The position numbers were made by a program, and so were the translations under genes. 64,000 nt of DNA from Calothrix sp. PCC 7716 (GTDB lineage Bacteria; Cyanobacteriota; Cyanobacteriia; Cyanobacteriales; Nostocaceae): assembly GCF_019977735.1 (NCBI RefSeq), contig NZ_AP025018.1:7816580-7880579 (forward strand). The letters are read 5' to 3'. The notes below the pieces were generated by a model that saw only the letters and a list, made by a program, of their open reading frames with translations, did no database searches and had not been told where the DNA came from. This document shows, piece after piece, positions 9,373 through 17,862 of the stretch (the first letter of the stretch is position 1; each line of letters opens with the position of its first letter).

Positions 9373-9839
9373 CATTTGGTAATTGATACATTCCTTGTGG
9401 CTCAACTATGCTGGAAATATCACCATTGTCAAAATTGGCTAAATCTTTTGCTTGTATAAATAAGTTACCAGCATTTCCTATTCCTTGTGTAGCTGTATCT
9501 ATTGTGGCATTATCTAATAACGAAAATGAACCAGTATTAATAGTAATATTTCCGCTACGTCCTTCTGCAATAAGCTCCTCTATTTTCGCTGACGCTAAAC
9601 TCTCTAAAACTATGAAACAAATTCTGCCCACGTTCGGCGCCTCCTATTATTGCATCGTTTGCGGCGCCGTTGAAGTTGAAAATGACTCTCGAAGACTCAG
9701 TTGCTCCTAGAGTTTCATCAGGTACGATGTTACTTTGGGCAAAACTAGAACTGATAGATGTGGTAAAAACACTTACGCATCCGAGTAAAATAGATGTACT
9801 CAAATGCCAAATAATACTGCCCAAACCAACATTTTTCAC
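9373..9839 (-). pseudogene. Internally deleted, frameshifted haemagglutinin copy 3
   Basis: From GTG 9839 the first ~90 codons match the intact exoprotein (KNVGLG, SSSFAQ, GAERGQNLFHSF, ENRGAY). At about 9570 the sequence jumps to a beta-helix segment in another frame (EGRSGNITINTGSFSLLDN, GIGNAGNLFIQAKDL) that runs to about 9373. The central gene is missing, and the join is out of frame. Its upstream region also matches that of copies 1 and 2, and it is divergent from the CHAT gene. Confidence 0.85.
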
Positions 9840-10110
9840 TTCGAGTCTCCCCTGATGCCTAATAGTTCAACGATTCGGAACAATTGATTTACGGAATGGG
9901 CGCCTATCTGTAATCATAAAGACTGGCAAGCCAAAAATGATAATCAAAATGATAATCAATATGTTTTCAACAATACCATGAGAATGTTTCTGCAAAAAAG
10001 TAATCTATGCTACATTTATGCGTCGCCCTAATAGTGGTATAGTTTTTTCATATATAAGTATAAATCCTCGTTTAATCTTAATTTCGTTTAAAAAGCTTTA
10101 AAATCAGCCA

Positions 10111-12888
10111 ATGAAGCACCTACCTCGCAAGCATCGACTACTGGTATCCCTTTGCTGTATTAGCCTTACAGTATGTTTATGGTTAGGTAATATTACATAT
10201 ATTACTACTCTTCAAATTGGTAAAGCTACAAATGCACAAAACAGTACATCAAGTCAATGGGTACAAGAAGGTGTAAACAAATATCAAGCAAACCAATACC
10301 TTAATGCAATTAAAGATTGGAACAAAGCTTTAGATATAGAAAAAAACAATAGTAACCCTCGAAATAAAGCAATCATTTTAGAAAACTTAGCCAGAGCATA
10401 CCAACAAGTAGGGCAAACAGAAAACGCAATCAAACACTGGGAAAATGTTGTACAGTTGCATAGTCAACTGAGAGATGTAACAAAAAAAGGACGCTCACTC
10501 ACAGAACTAGCACAGGTATACACTAGTTACGGGCAACCCAAAAAAGCAATCCAGCTTTTATGTAACAATGACACAAATACATGTCAAACTGGTTCAGCTT
10601 TACAAATAGCCAAAAAGAATAATGATTTTGAAGGACAAGTTGCTGCACTAGGAAGTTTAGGAGAAGCTTATCGGTTATTAGAAGGTTGCGAAGTTGCAGA
10701 AAAAGATGATAAACAACCAGAAAAGCAATGTAAAGCAATGCAAGTACTCGAAGAAGCAGATGATATAATAAATAAAAATAAAGTCGATAATAAAAATTAT
10801 AAAGTTTCTATATTAAATAGCCGTGCCAATATATATATTAACAGTGCGTCATTAAAATATCGTCGTGCTTTCTCTCTCAAAAAGCGGGAAAATATAGCTT
10901 TTAGTAGGGAAGTAACCCCCTCATCAAAAATGATAGAAAAAGCTGAAGGTAATGATAGAGATGCATTAAAAGAATTTGAAGAAAGTTACAAAATTGCTCA
11001 ACAAATCGACGATAAATCAAAGCAAATCAAAATTCTACTTAATGAAATTCCTATATATTACCGTACAAAGCAAGATAAAAAAGCGAAAACAACATGGATA
11101 GACGCTAAAAAATTATTACAATTTCTTCCTACAAGTAGTCAAACGGCTTATACATACATAGATTTAGCAGATAAATTGCAACAGACTGTAGATAAAAATG
11201 GTTTACCGATAAGTATGAGCGAATGCTCCCAAGAAGCAGTAGTTAACTTTTCCGAAAACCATTCTGAATCTGAATCTGAAGCAATAAATCTACTGCAAAA
11301 AGCTGTTAATCTTGCGCGTCAAATTAAAGATAGTCGTGCCGAATCTTTTGCTCAGGGTAAATTAGGTAAACTATACGAGTGCAGCAATGAATATAATGAA
11401 GCACTAAAACACACAAAACAAGCAAGAGACGTAATAGAGAAAAATTTAGCAGCAAAAGACAGTTTATTTCTTTGGGAATGGCAAGCAGGAAGAATTTTAA
11501 AAAAGCAAGGTAAAATAGCTGATGCAATTATTGCCTACAAAAACTCTAAAAACAGTCTAGAAAAGGTGCGTCAGGAAATACTGAGTGATAATCGCAACTT
11601 TCAATTCGATTTTAGAGACGAAGTTGAACCAATTTACCGTGATTTAATAGGATTACAGTTAAATACACAAGTTAAGAAGAAAGAGAACAAACTAAATCAG
11701 AATAATAATCAAGATTTGTTGGGTGCATTAGAAACAATGGACTCATTAAAGATAGGAGAATTACAAAATTATTTTGGTAATGATTGTATTCTCACCATTC
11801 CAGAAGAAGACTCAAGTAAACCAAATAATTCAGATAATCAAGATCAAAATAAATTTCAAAATAAAATATTATCATTAATTGGCAATGATAAACAAACAGC
11901 CATTATTAGTTCAATTATTTTAGACAATAAGATAGCAATTATTTTAACTTTACCCACAGAAGAATCAAAAATTAATTTGAGTGAAATAACTCTTCTAGAG
12001 CAGGTAAGTAAATACAGCGATGCCTTAAGAAGAGAGGCGCCTGAATCTCAATATCTTAAGCCAGCAAAAATTATTTACGATGAGGTTATTGGTAAATTTG
12101 AACAAAGCCTAACTTCACAAATAAAGACGCTTGTGTTTGTGCAAGATGGTGTTTTTCAAAACGTACCAATGGCAGCTTTATATGATGGTAAGAAGTTTTT
12201 AGTTGAGAAATATGCGGTTGCAACTACTCCTAGTCTGTTACTTACAGACAATAAAGATGTTGAGCGAAATAACTTACAAGTATTAGCATTAGGTTTAAGC
12301 GATGTTAGTGAGATAAGTAATAATTCACAATTAAAATATGTCAAACAAGAGTTAGATGCTATTCCCAATAAAACACAACTTGAAAACGAAAAATTTACAC
12401 GTGAAAATATAATACAAGAATTAAATAAACAAATATACTCCGTAATTCATATCGCGACTCATGGTAATTTTGGTGTAGAGCAAGAAGATACATATTTAGA
12501 AGCATGGAACAAAAAAATTACTATAAACGAACTAGATGAAATAATTCGTAATACTACGAGAAGACAAAACAGAATTGATTTACTTGCTCTGACAGCTTGT
12601 AACACAGCTGTAGGAGATGAACGCTCATCGTTGGGTTTGGCAGGAGTTGCCATACGAGCAGGAACAAAAAGCACTCTAGCATCTTTATGGTCTATTGATG
12701 ATAAAAGCACCGCCAAATTAGTTGATGTCTTTTATAAAGGTTGGAAAAATCCCAAACTGACTAAAGCGCAAGCATTACAAGAAGCTCAAAAAGCACTAAT
12801 TAAAAATGAAGACAACAAAAATGAAGACAACAAATACAAACATCCTTATTACTGGGCGCCGTTTGTATTGGTAGGAAATTGGCAATAA
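10111..12888 (+). CDS. Secreted TPR-CHAT caspase-like protease
   Basis: A 925-residue protein with an N-terminal signal/TM segment (CCISLTVCLWLGNITYITTL). Tetratricopeptide-like helical repeats span about 45-500 (e.g. GVNKYQANQYLNAIKDWNKA, ARAYQQVGQTENAIKHWENV). A CHAT domain occupies about 640-925. The presumed catalytic dyad is His784 (VIHIATHG) and Cys830 (LALTACNTA), followed by the diagnostic GLAGVAIRAGTKSTLASLWS and the closing YWAPFVLVG. CHAT domains belong to the caspase-like clan CD; TPRs usually bind a partner or substrate. Neighbours (haemagglutinin copy, DUF928, CHASE2 kinase) form an association common in cyanobacteria. Substrate unknown. It is convergent with the DUF928 gene, with a hairpin between them. 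Confidence 0.88.
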   Translation: MKHLPRKHRLLVSLCCISLTVCLWLGNITYITTLQIGKATNAQNSTSSQWVQEGVNKYQANQYLNAIKDWNKALDIEKNNSNPRNKAIILENLARAYQQVGQTENAIKHWENVVQLHSQLRDVTKKGRSLTELAQVYTSYGQPKKAIQLLCNNDTNTCQTGSALQIAKKNNDFEGQVAALGSLGEAYRLLEGCEVAEKDDKQPEKQCKAMQVLEEADDIINKNKVDNKNYKVSILNSRANIYINSASLKYRRAFSLKKRENIAFSREVTPSSKMIEKAEGNDRDALKEFEESYKIAQQIDDKSKQIKILLNEIPIYYRTKQDKKAKTTWIDAKKLLQFLPTSSQTAYTYIDLADKLQQTVDKNGLPISMSECSQEAVVNFSENHSESESEAINLLQKAVNLARQIKDSRAESFAQGKLGKLYECSNEYNEALKHTKQARDVIEKNLAAKDSLFLWEWQAGRILKKQGKIADAIIAYKNSKNSLEKVRQEILSDNRNFQFDFRDEVEPIYRDLIGLQLNTQVKKKENKLNQNNNQDLLGALETMDSLKIGELQNYFGNDCILTIPEEDSSKPNNSDNQDQNKFQNKILSLIGNDKQTAIISSIILDNKIAIILTLPTEESKINLSEITLLEQVSKYSDALRREAPESQYLKPAKIIYDEVIGKFEQSLTSQIKTLVFVQDGVFQNVPMAALYDGKKFLVEKYAVATTPSLLLTDNKDVERNNLQVLALGLSDVSEISNNSQLKYVKQELDAIPNKTQLENEKFTRENIIQELNKQIYSVIHIATHGNFGVEQEDTYLEAWNKKITINELDEIIRNTTRRQNRIDLLALTACNTAVGDERSSLGLAGVAIRAGTKSTLASLWSIDDKSTAKLVDVFYKGWKNPKLTKAQALQEAQKALIKNEDNKNEDNKYKHPYYWAPFVLVGNWQ

Positions 12889-12905
12889 AATTAAACGATA
12901 AAAAA

Positions 12906-12929
12906 TACAGCAATCAGCAGATTGCTGTA
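12906..12929 (-). terminator. Bidirectional-type hairpin between convergent genes
   Basis: A perfect 10-bp stem (TACAGCAATC / GATTGCTGTA) with a 4-base loop. On the minus strand it is followed by a T run, so it best serves the DUF928 gene; on the plus strand it lies 18 bases past the CHAT stop. Confidence 0.75.
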
Positions 12930-12939
12930 AAGTAAACAT

Positions 12940-13776
12940 TTAAACGTTTATTTGCTTAATTATTTCCTGTAACTGTTTTTGTAAATCTTTACTGCCATCT
13001 TTTTCTGCTAAGTTACGAAGCAATAGTCGTTGATATTCTCGTGTCTGTTCATCTGAATCGTGCGATTGTAAAGTTTGTGTAAATGCATCATACCATATAC
13101 CTTTAGCCGCATAAATTTCTGCTTTGTCTAATGGGTCATTACTTAGTTGAATTTGCCTTTTTAAATTAGATGGCATTTCTATTAATGTAAACGTAGATTC
13201 ATCTTCATATGAATTTGATAAATTAGTCGCATCGCAATAAATTTTTACTTTCCAAGTATAACGTTGATTCGGTTGTAATTCAGGAGCTTTTGGTAATATG
13301 TACTTATTAATTCCTTGCTTACTTTGTATATCACCCATATTTGTTAAGTAAAACGGTTTATATTCTCCAAAACGAGATATAGCAATGTCTATTGGATAGG
13401 ATTTTGAGTGCGGAACATACCAAATCAAAGTAGGATTTTCTAATGTCATGAAACCTGGATAATACTTGTGCGCTAAAATTGTTAAATTGATTGCTGGGTC
13501 TGCTGAGTCTGACTTTTGTTTACAGAAGCCAGTACGCTTTGTTCTAATTGTCGTATTGCTTTTAATTGGTGTAACATTTGGAGGTATTTCATAACCTCTT
13601 CTATGTCTCCGTTTAGGTTTTTGTTGACTAGTATTATTTTGACTAATAACAGATTGATTATTAGCCAGGTAATGAGCATTAACAGGGGTTAAAATACTAA
13701 AACATAGTATCAATGAAACAAACAAAAGAATGTATTTGTTTCTCCAGATTCTAAAGGAAAATTTATGCTTACTCAT
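12940..13776 (-). CDS. DUF928 family exported protein
   Basis: A 278-residue protein with an N-terminal signal peptide (YILLFVSLILCFSILTPVNA). The mature part follows the DUF928 pattern: a basic Pro-rich start, a TRTGFC-like first strand, then LTILAHKYYPGFMTLENPTL, WYVPHSKSYP, YTWKVKIYCD and the family signature YAAKGIWYDAF near the C-terminus. No enzymatic role is known. In cyanobacteria this family recurs beside CHAT and CHASE2 genes, as here, and is presumed to act in the periplasm or envelope. Start is ATG 13776. Confidence 0.8.
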   Translation of the reverse strand: MSKHKFSFRIWRNKYILLFVSLILCFSILTPVNAHYLANNQSVISQNNTSQQKPKRRHRRGYEIPPNVTPIKSNTTIRTKRTGFCKQKSDSADPAINLTILAHKYYPGFMTLENPTLIWYVPHSKSYPIDIAISRFGEYKPFYLTNMGDIQSKQGINKYILPKAPELQPNQRYTWKVKIYCDATNLSNSYEDESTFTLIEMPSNLKRQIQLSNDPLDKAEIYAAKGIWYDAFTQTLQSHDSDEQTREYQRLLLRNLAEKDGSKDLQKQLQEIIKQINV

Positions 13777-14007
13777 GGTTTGTACTCAAATATTCTCTTA
13801 TTTATAGAATACGATTTTACACGTAGAAATACCACAAATAAGAGTGCCTACTAAGATGCAGAAAACTGCATTAAAATATTTAGGGGTTACATATTTGGCG
13901 CCATAATCAACCTAACCTGCTAGTAACCCCACAACAAAGTCCCCACAACAGCAAAGTAAGTACGTTTATTCCCCTCTCCTCCCAGGAGAGTGGTTAGGGG
14001 AGAGGTT
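13777..14007. other. Gap with a hairpin repeat
   Basis: A repeat of the type CCCCTCTCCT...AGGAGAGTGGTTAGGGGAGAGG (13972-14006) lies just downstream of the CHASE2 kinase stop and may act as its terminator. The DUF928 promoter should lie near 13780-13850. Nothing else seen. Confidence 0.5.
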
Positions 14008-15903
14008 CTACCACATAAACTCACAAACAGTTCCTTTAGGAGTATGAGCATACCTACGAAATTCACCACGGAGTTTTGTTGCTAAATTTTTAGTCAACTT
14101 TGTTCCTAAAGACGGAGATTGAGAAGTTTGATTTATACCTATACCATTATCTGTAACTCGAATTACTTGCCTATCATTCTCTTGTTTACAAACAATATGT
14201 AAACGTGTGGCGCCGTAAGCATACTTACCCACATTAATCAATGCTTCTTCAAGAAATCTACATAAACCTCGCTTATCTTCTGTACTCAACTTAGAATCAT
14301 CAATCGAGTCAAATGTAATAATTTTGATATGAATAGTCTGAAAATTAGGAAAATCTTTTTCTAAAGTATGAATATAAACGTTCTGTAATAATTCGCGTAA
14401 TGGCTGGTGCAAGTTAATTGTCATATCATTTCCTAACACCAAAATATTCTCCTCATCTAGCAAATGCGCTTTCTCATCATCACAAATATCTCGGATTTCC
14501 TTATTTAGGTACTCTAACTTTAACATTACAGATTCGGGAACACTATCTTTCTCTCTCAGAAGTAATTGTAAAGTTTGTAGCGGTTCATTATGAATTCTTG
14601 TAAAAATACGCTGTTTAACCGCTTCTTTTTCTCTAAGTCTAGATTCACGTTCTTTAATATTTTGGTAAAAGCGGTAAAACAAAGTCGCCGTCAACCCTCC
14701 GCCATTTAACCATAAAATAATCATACTTGGAACAATAGGAACCCACCAGCCAATAATAATTAACCCATAACACAACAAAATTAAAAACCCGCTATTTATT
14801 AGTAAAACAAGCATTATTTTCCAAGGAGACTGGAAAAATCTTCCCAGACTAATTCCTACTACCCCCCAAACAAAAATCCATATATACTCCCAACCATCAG
14901 ACCAAACCTGGAGTAATGGTCTTCCATCTAACAGCGCACTAGTAATTTGGCTTGTTTCATGAGCTAGCGCTTCTACACCATATACCAATGCAGGGTTTAT
15001 GCCTCCAACAGCAGATGAATAAACAATATCCTTCTGACTTAAAGCAGTAATACCTACTAAAACAATACGGTTATTAAACCATTCAGGATTTATTTTTGTG
15101 CCATTTTGTAGTTTTCCCTTTTCAACTTCACCAGCAGAAATAAAGCGAAAAGGTTTATTTCCACTACGATAATTCAATAATATTTGATTTTCGCCAGCAT
15201 CCGCATTAATATATCCACCAGAATTAGTTTGAAAGCGCGTAAATTCTACCGAACCAAAACGAGTGGCGCCTGGGTCTTTTTTCCCTCTTTCCAGTAAAAT
15301 CTTTTGATTATAAACATTTAAATAACGTTCTGCTAATAACAAAGGAAGAGATAAGCTAGGTTCTGGTTGTCCATGAGAAATATCTAAAATACTGCGTCGT
15401 AAATAACCATCGTCATCAGGTATTGCATCCACAAATCCCACCATATCTGGATATATCTTAGGTGGTGGTGCTATTGTATACCCGTCACGGTCTTTTCGGA
15501 CTTTTTGAATAGCAAATACGTCGTTATTATTTTCATCGCTAAAGATTGCGTTTAATCGCTTACCTCCAGGTTCAATAGGAAAATCGCGAACGATATCAAG
15601 ACCAATAGCAGCAGGTTGATATTCGCGAATTTTTTCTAAAAGATTAGCGATATTTTCATCAGGAATAGGATATTTTTTTACTCTCTGAATATCTTTTTCA
15701 GTAATGCCAACAATTACGATTCTTTCGTCCATCGGTTCTGGAGGACGTAAGCGTAAAAAATTGTCAAGCATTACTAATTCAAAAAATTGTAGCGAACCTG
15801 TTAAACGTGCGATAACAACAGCAGTAAAAATCAATAAACCTGGCAGTAACCCAACCTGCCAAACAGCAAATTCCAACTTAATTTTTTTCCAAAATTGATG
15901 CAT
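14008..15903 (-). CDS. CHASE2-domain sensor with histidine-kinase-type ATPase
   Basis: A 631-residue membrane protein. The first TM (LLPGLLIFTAVVIARL) leads into an extracytoplasmic CHASE2 domain, about residues 40-320 (DERIVIVGITEKDIQ, PAAIGLDIVRD, NNRIVLVG). Three hydrophobic segments follow (about 330-415). The cytoplasmic part has a dimerisation-like helix (ERESRLREKEAVKQRIFTRI) and a GHKL ATPase domain (EALINVGKYA as N box, VTDNGIGI, SLGTKLTKNLA). The H-box is of the NarL/LiaS-like type and the phosphoacceptor is not obvious. It is probably the sensor for the response regulator encoded 38 bp upstream in the same direction. Confidence 0.82.
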   Translation of the reverse strand: MHQFWKKIKLEFAVWQVGLLPGLLIFTAVVIARLTGSLQFFELVMLDNFLRLRPPEPMDERIVIVGITEKDIQRVKKYPIPDENIANLLEKIREYQPAAIGLDIVRDFPIEPGGKRLNAIFSDENNNDVFAIQKVRKDRDGYTIAPPPKIYPDMVGFVDAIPDDDGYLRRSILDISHGQPEPSLSLPLLLAERYLNVYNQKILLERGKKDPGATRFGSVEFTRFQTNSGGYINADAGENQILLNYRSGNKPFRFISAGEVEKGKLQNGTKINPEWFNNRIVLVGITALSQKDIVYSSAVGGINPALVYGVEALAHETSQITSALLDGRPLLQVWSDGWEYIWIFVWGVVGISLGRFFQSPWKIMLVLLINSGFLILLCYGLIIIGWWVPIVPSMIILWLNGGGLTATLFYRFYQNIKERESRLREKEAVKQRIFTRIHNEPLQTLQLLLREKDSVPESVMLKLEYLNKEIRDICDDEKAHLLDEENILVLGNDMTINLHQPLRELLQNVYIHTLEKDFPNFQTIHIKIITFDSIDDSKLSTEDKRGLCRFLEEALINVGKYAYGATRLHIVCKQENDRQVIRVTDNGIGINQTSQSPSLGTKLTKNLATKLRGEFRRYAHTPKGTVCEFMW

Positions 15904-15941
15904 AACTATTAACTTATAAATATTTATATTTTAATTAACAA

Positions 15942-16619
15942 TCAATCAATTAACCCTTCTTCCCTAGCTCGAATACCCGTTTGAATTCGGAGATTTACTC
16001 TCTTTTCTGGACAATCATAAATACCCAATGCATCCTGAATATTTGACCAGTGGCGCCGTACTGTTCTCTCACCTATATTCATCTGCTCGGCTATTGCTTT
16101 ATCTTGCAGTCCATGATTAAAAGCTAAATCTAAAACTTTTAACCAGTCTTCTTTAATTTCTAATCCTGAGCGCATTTCTTTGGGAGTATACGTTACACCA
16201 TTAAACGCCCAATCTACTCTCGTTAACATTTCTTGTGTTGTAAGCTTTTTCTCTGCGACTATAAACCCGGCGCCGTGTTCATGAATTGCAAATTTTAATT
16301 TAACCAAAGGACGAAAATCAGCACTTTGTACAACAATAGGTAACAAAGGATAACGTTCCATCGCCGTCTTAATCAAATTAATACCTACATCCGAGCGCGC
16401 GCTTCCCCCTTCTTTATCTGGTATAGAGATATCAACTACAAATAAATTTGGCTTAACCTTATCTAACTTTTCTAAAGCTTCCCATGCGGTTTTAGCAGTA
16501 TGCATCTCCACTTTAGGATAACGCTGTTTTAAAACCTGAACAGTCGAACCTAAAATTAACTCATGGTCATCAACGGCTAAAATTTTGATATCTTCTTCAT
16601 TTAATTTAACTTGACTCAT
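15942..16619 (-). CDS. NarL/LuxR-family response regulator
   Basis: A 225-residue protein with a receiver domain (ILAVDDHELILG acidic pocket; phospho-acceptor Asp in LFVVDISIPD) and a C-terminal LuxR-type helix-turn-helix (GLQDKAIAEQMNIGERTVRRH, then NIQDALGI). ATG 16619 is chosen because AAGGAG lies eight bases upstream. The gene sits between a degenerate sensor gene and the CHASE2 kinase, all on the minus strand with short gaps, so a three-gene operon is likely. Targets may be the neighbouring envelope genes; this is inference. Confidence 0.88.
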   Translation of the reverse strand: MSQVKLNEEDIKILAVDDHELILGSTVQVLKQRYPKVEMHTAKTAWEALEKLDKVKPNLFVVDISIPDKEGGSARSDVGINLIKTAMERYPLLPIVVQSADFRPLVKLKFAIHEHGAGFIVAEKKLTTQEMLTRVDWAFNGVTYTPKEMRSGLEIKEDWLKVLDLAFNHGLQDKAIAEQMNIGERTVRRHWSNIQDALGIYDCPEKRVNLRIQTGIRAREEGLID

Positions 16620-16631
16620 GGTAAACACTCC

Positions 16632-17372
16632 TTAAAAAATTAGACTCATTATCGAGCGTACTTTACTATTATTTCTCCAACTAAAGCGACAAACTAGCAT
16701 CGCATCTTTAAAATAATAACAAAATTTACCTGAAACAAAAATAGCAAAAATAATATTAATATAATTTAACTCTCTTATGCATCTAATATTTCTGATAACA
16801 AGAGCATCTTGATAATTAAATTGAACTAAAATTTCATTAAAATCTCCTTGCTTGGCTAAACAAACCTCTATTTGTTGTGGACTTTTCTGCTGCGACAGAA
16901 TAACTTGAAACAACCTATTCAACACCGATAACAAGACCCGACAGTATATTGGAGACTCATTATCCCAGTCGGTCGGTAGCTTCATTACCCAACCAACAGT
17001 AGTAACCTTTGTCTTCCAAGCCAAAAGCAAATACTGAATCGCCAATGGTAAACTATCATGAACATAAGCAGGGGACAGGTGATTAATCAACTCCGTAACA
17101 GCATCATATATCTTTTCGATGCTATTTAAATATTTTTCCTTGACTTGACCACAGTTTGGAGTAATATTTCTATCTAATAGTTCTATACTGCGGCGAAGAA
17201 AAAAAGACTCTTGTAACAAGCCATTTTTAGCGAACTCCGCTTCTTCCTCAAATTCCATAGATTGCTTCTCATACCACCACTGCAATGCATTTTTAGTACG
17301 ATAACGAGAACCCAAAAGCATTGCTATTACCATAAAAGCAGTTAAAATTACAATCTGCTCAACGAATATCAT
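16632..17372 (-). CDS. Membrane-anchored, degenerate sensor-like protein
   Basis: A 246-residue protein with one N-terminal TM segment (IVILTAFMVIAMLLGS). Helices follow that resemble the dimerisation part of a histidine kinase (FFLRRSIELLDRNI, YDAVTELINHLSPAYVHDSLPLAIQYLLLAW). The C-terminal half looks like a worn GHKL fold (RVLLSVLNRLFQVILSQ as a remnant N box) without the DxGxG and G2 motifs. It is probably not catalytic. The stop is 12 bp upstream of the response-regulator start, so it is co-transcribed and may serve as an accessory or decoy sensor. Confidence 0.6.
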   Translation of the reverse strand: MIFVEQIVILTAFMVIAMLLGSRYRTKNALQWWYEKQSMEFEEEAEFAKNGLLQESFFLRRSIELLDRNITPNCGQVKEKYLNSIEKIYDAVTELINHLSPAYVHDSLPLAIQYLLLAWKTKVTTVGWVMKLPTDWDNESPIYCRVLLSVLNRLFQVILSQQKSPQQIEVCLAKQGDFNEILVQFNYQDALVIRNIRCIRELNYINIIFAIFVSGKFCYYFKDAMLVCRFSWRNNSKVRSIMSLIF

Positions 17373-17497
17373 TTTTAAAATCTAAATAATAAATCAATTG
17401 CCATAAACTACACAACTAGATTGGTTGATGACTTAATATAAAGTAATATTTGTAATAATGTAATAGTTCTCTGTGACAAAGTTTAGGCAGAAAGTAG

Positions 17498-17683
17498 CTA
17501 AAAGCGTGGCACTTTTATGCCATCAGTCAAAACATGACAAGGTAATAGTACATAGAATAATACAAAACCTGTAATACCTCCATATGTAATCCCCATTATC
17601 AATCCAATTAAAACCAAATTAAAAAAAGTCCTGGCGCCTAAACTCATAAAACCCAACGTCAAACCCTTGTAGAGACGCGACAT
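17498..17683 (-). CDS. Possible small membrane protein
   Basis: A 61-codon frame with a long hydrophobic segment (TFFNLVLIGLIMGITYGG and on to VLFYVLLP). I do not recognise it. The first ATG lies inside a dispersed palindrome (17669-17696), which argues that the true start may be internal or that this is not a gene. Confidence 0.25.
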   Translation of the reverse strand: MSRLYKGLTLGFMSLGARTFFNLVLIGLIMGITYGGITGFVLFYVLLPCHVLTDGIKVPRF

Positions 17684-17696
17684 GTCGCGTCTTTAC
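17669..17696. repeat. Dispersed palindrome
   Basis: Contains the perfect 20-bp palindrome AGACGCGACATGTCGCGTCT (17673-17692), flanked by GT and TTAC. This type of intergenic palindrome is widespread in filamentous cyanobacteria (general knowledge). Confidence 0.75.
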
Positions 17697-17703
17697 ATCC
17701 GTT

Positions 17704-17846
17704 AACCGAGCAGTATTGATAGTGATTCGTTACATTAATTTAGGTAAGTTGACGCAGATTTTAATCCCCCCTGTCCCCTTAATAAAGGAGATAAATAAAA
17801 ACATTCTTAGCCCCCCTTATTAAGGGGGGTTGGGGGGATCAGATTT
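17704..17846. repeat. GATCCCCCC-type hairpin repeat with flanking ACCGAGCAGTATTGA block
   Basis: A block with ACCGAGCAGTATTGATAGT, then AATCCCCCTGTCCCCTTAAT, then GCCCCCCTTATTAAGGGGGG. Related copies occur at 30597-30712, where the GAGCAGTATTGA block lies on the other side, and at 32470-32672 and 59935-60053. It forms strong GC stems in an AT-rich background and lies just past the stop of the glycoside hydrolase gene. Confidence 0.75.
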
Positions 17847-17862
17847 TACAACTCCTCAAAAC

